DNA of 6,599 nt from Spirochaetaceae bacterium (GTDB lineage: Bacteria > Spirochaetota > Spirochaetia > UBA9216). The DNA lies in the NCBI GenBank assembly GCA_028527945.1, contig JAQQAK010000126.1:1-6599 (forward strand). The letters run 5' to 3'. Under the pieces are notes generated by a model that was not told where the DNA came from, did not search any database, and worked only from the letters and a program-made list of their open reading frames with translations. Both the position numbers and the translations under genes were made by a program. Below are positions 6,284 through 6,599 of this stretch, one piece after another (positions within the stretch are counted from its first letter, which is position 1; every line of letters starts with the position of its first letter).

Positions 6284-6599
6284 CAAGCATCCTGAACTTA
6301 ACTTCTGCAAGAGAGTCTGAAAGAGAAACCTTGTAAATATGTGGATTGATTAGTCGTTTATATGTCCTGTCAAGCTTATTGATGTCTGAAATTACATTCT
6401 CTCTAATTACCTTAATTTTGGGTAGATCTGTACATATTTTACCATTTTCAAGTCTTTTCTTTAAAAGAGGTTTTATTTCTTTGTAACCTGAAGCCTTAAA
6501 AGATTTAAATCTGTACATTGGATGAGTGAACTTATATGAAGGTCCGTTTTCTAGTTGTTCATCATGAAAAGTCATTAAATCTCCTATAGGAGAATCATT
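6255..6599 (-). CDS. pncB: Nicotinate phosphoribosyltransferase, C-terminal part (runs off window)
   Basis: Only the last 114 residues are present; the reading frame stays open to the right edge, where it begins NDSPIGDLM. The enzyme makes nicotinate mononucleotide from nicotinate and PRPP in NAD salvage. The assignment rests on the C-terminal pattern known from family members: a GDL-type strand followed by a DE pair, a YxFTHP-like turn, a segment of type FKASGYKEIKPLL, then NGKICTDLPKIKVIRE, and the closing NPHIYKVSLSDSLAEVK, close to the NPHxYxVDLSxxLxxLK ending of the family. The catalytic barrel lies outside the window, so activity cannot be judged. An ATG at 6575 is preceded by AGGAG at 6585-6581 on the minus strand, so a short 106-residue product could in principle start there. 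The in-frame upstream codons fit the family, so I treat it as internal. It overlaps neuB by 29 bp. Confidence 0.82.
   Translation of the reverse strand, partial: NDSPIGDLMTFHDEQLENGPSYKFTHPMYRFKSFKASGYKEIKPLLKKRLENGKICTDLPKIKVIRENVISDINKLDRTYKRLINPHIYKVSLSDSLAEVKFRMLDEHAEANGK
6290..6293 (-). promoter_or_regulatory. neuB ribosome binding site within the upstream gene
   Basis: Read on the minus strand, AGGA is followed by six bases (TGCTTG) and the ATG at 6283. It lies inside the nicotinate phosphoribosyltransferase coding sequence. This supports the shorter neuB start and translational coupling of the two genes. Confidence 0.65.

Noticed and set aside
6284..6310. Longer NeuB start at the TTG codon at 6310
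   Set aside because: It adds nine residues with no family similarity and lacks a ribosome binding site, whereas the ATG at 6283 has AGGA six bases upstream.

Overview
The window is AT-rich (roughly one-third G+C by eye) and densely coding: five protein genes, no RNA genes, no mobile elements and no CRISPR. The first 14 bases are the tail of an Illumina adapter, so the window begins at an untrimmed contig end of a draft or metagenome assembly, and native DNA begins at about base 15. The organism is probably an AT-rich, anaerobe-like bacterium. The membrane GAF/HD-GYP receptor, the bacterial-type prolyl-tRNA synthetase with paired CxxC motifs, and the codon bias would fit a treponeme-like spirochaete, but no sequence here settles the taxonomy (low confidence).

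Layout. Plus strand: a saccharopine dehydrogenase-family oxidoreductase (24-1247); a 114-bp gap with a weak hairpin, a 12-bp perfect palindrome and a strong sigma70-type promoter; a membrane-bound GAF + HD-GYP cyclic-di-GMP phosphodiesterase (1362-3113); a 196-bp gap with a probable promoter and a clear ribosome binding site; and proS, prolyl-tRNA synthetase (3310-5085). Minus strand, converging on proS: the 3' part of a nicotinate phosphoribosyltransferase (6255-6599, running off the right edge), then a NeuB-family sialic/nonulosonic acid synthase (5147-6283) that starts inside it with a 29-bp overlap.

The plus-strand genes do not look like one pathway. The HD-GYP gene and proS each seem to have their own promoter. 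The two minus-strand genes overlap and are probably co-transcribed and translationally coupled, although NAD salvage and nonulosonic acid synthesis are not obviously connected. The proS terminator hairpin lies inside the last codons of the converging neuB.

I see no convincing undescribed system. The points most worth a second look are regulatory: a -10 box only 8 bases from the HD-GYP start codon (possible leaderless mRNA), a symmetric operator-like palindrome at about -43 of that promoter, the terminator embedded in coding sequence, and the pncB-neuB overlap.
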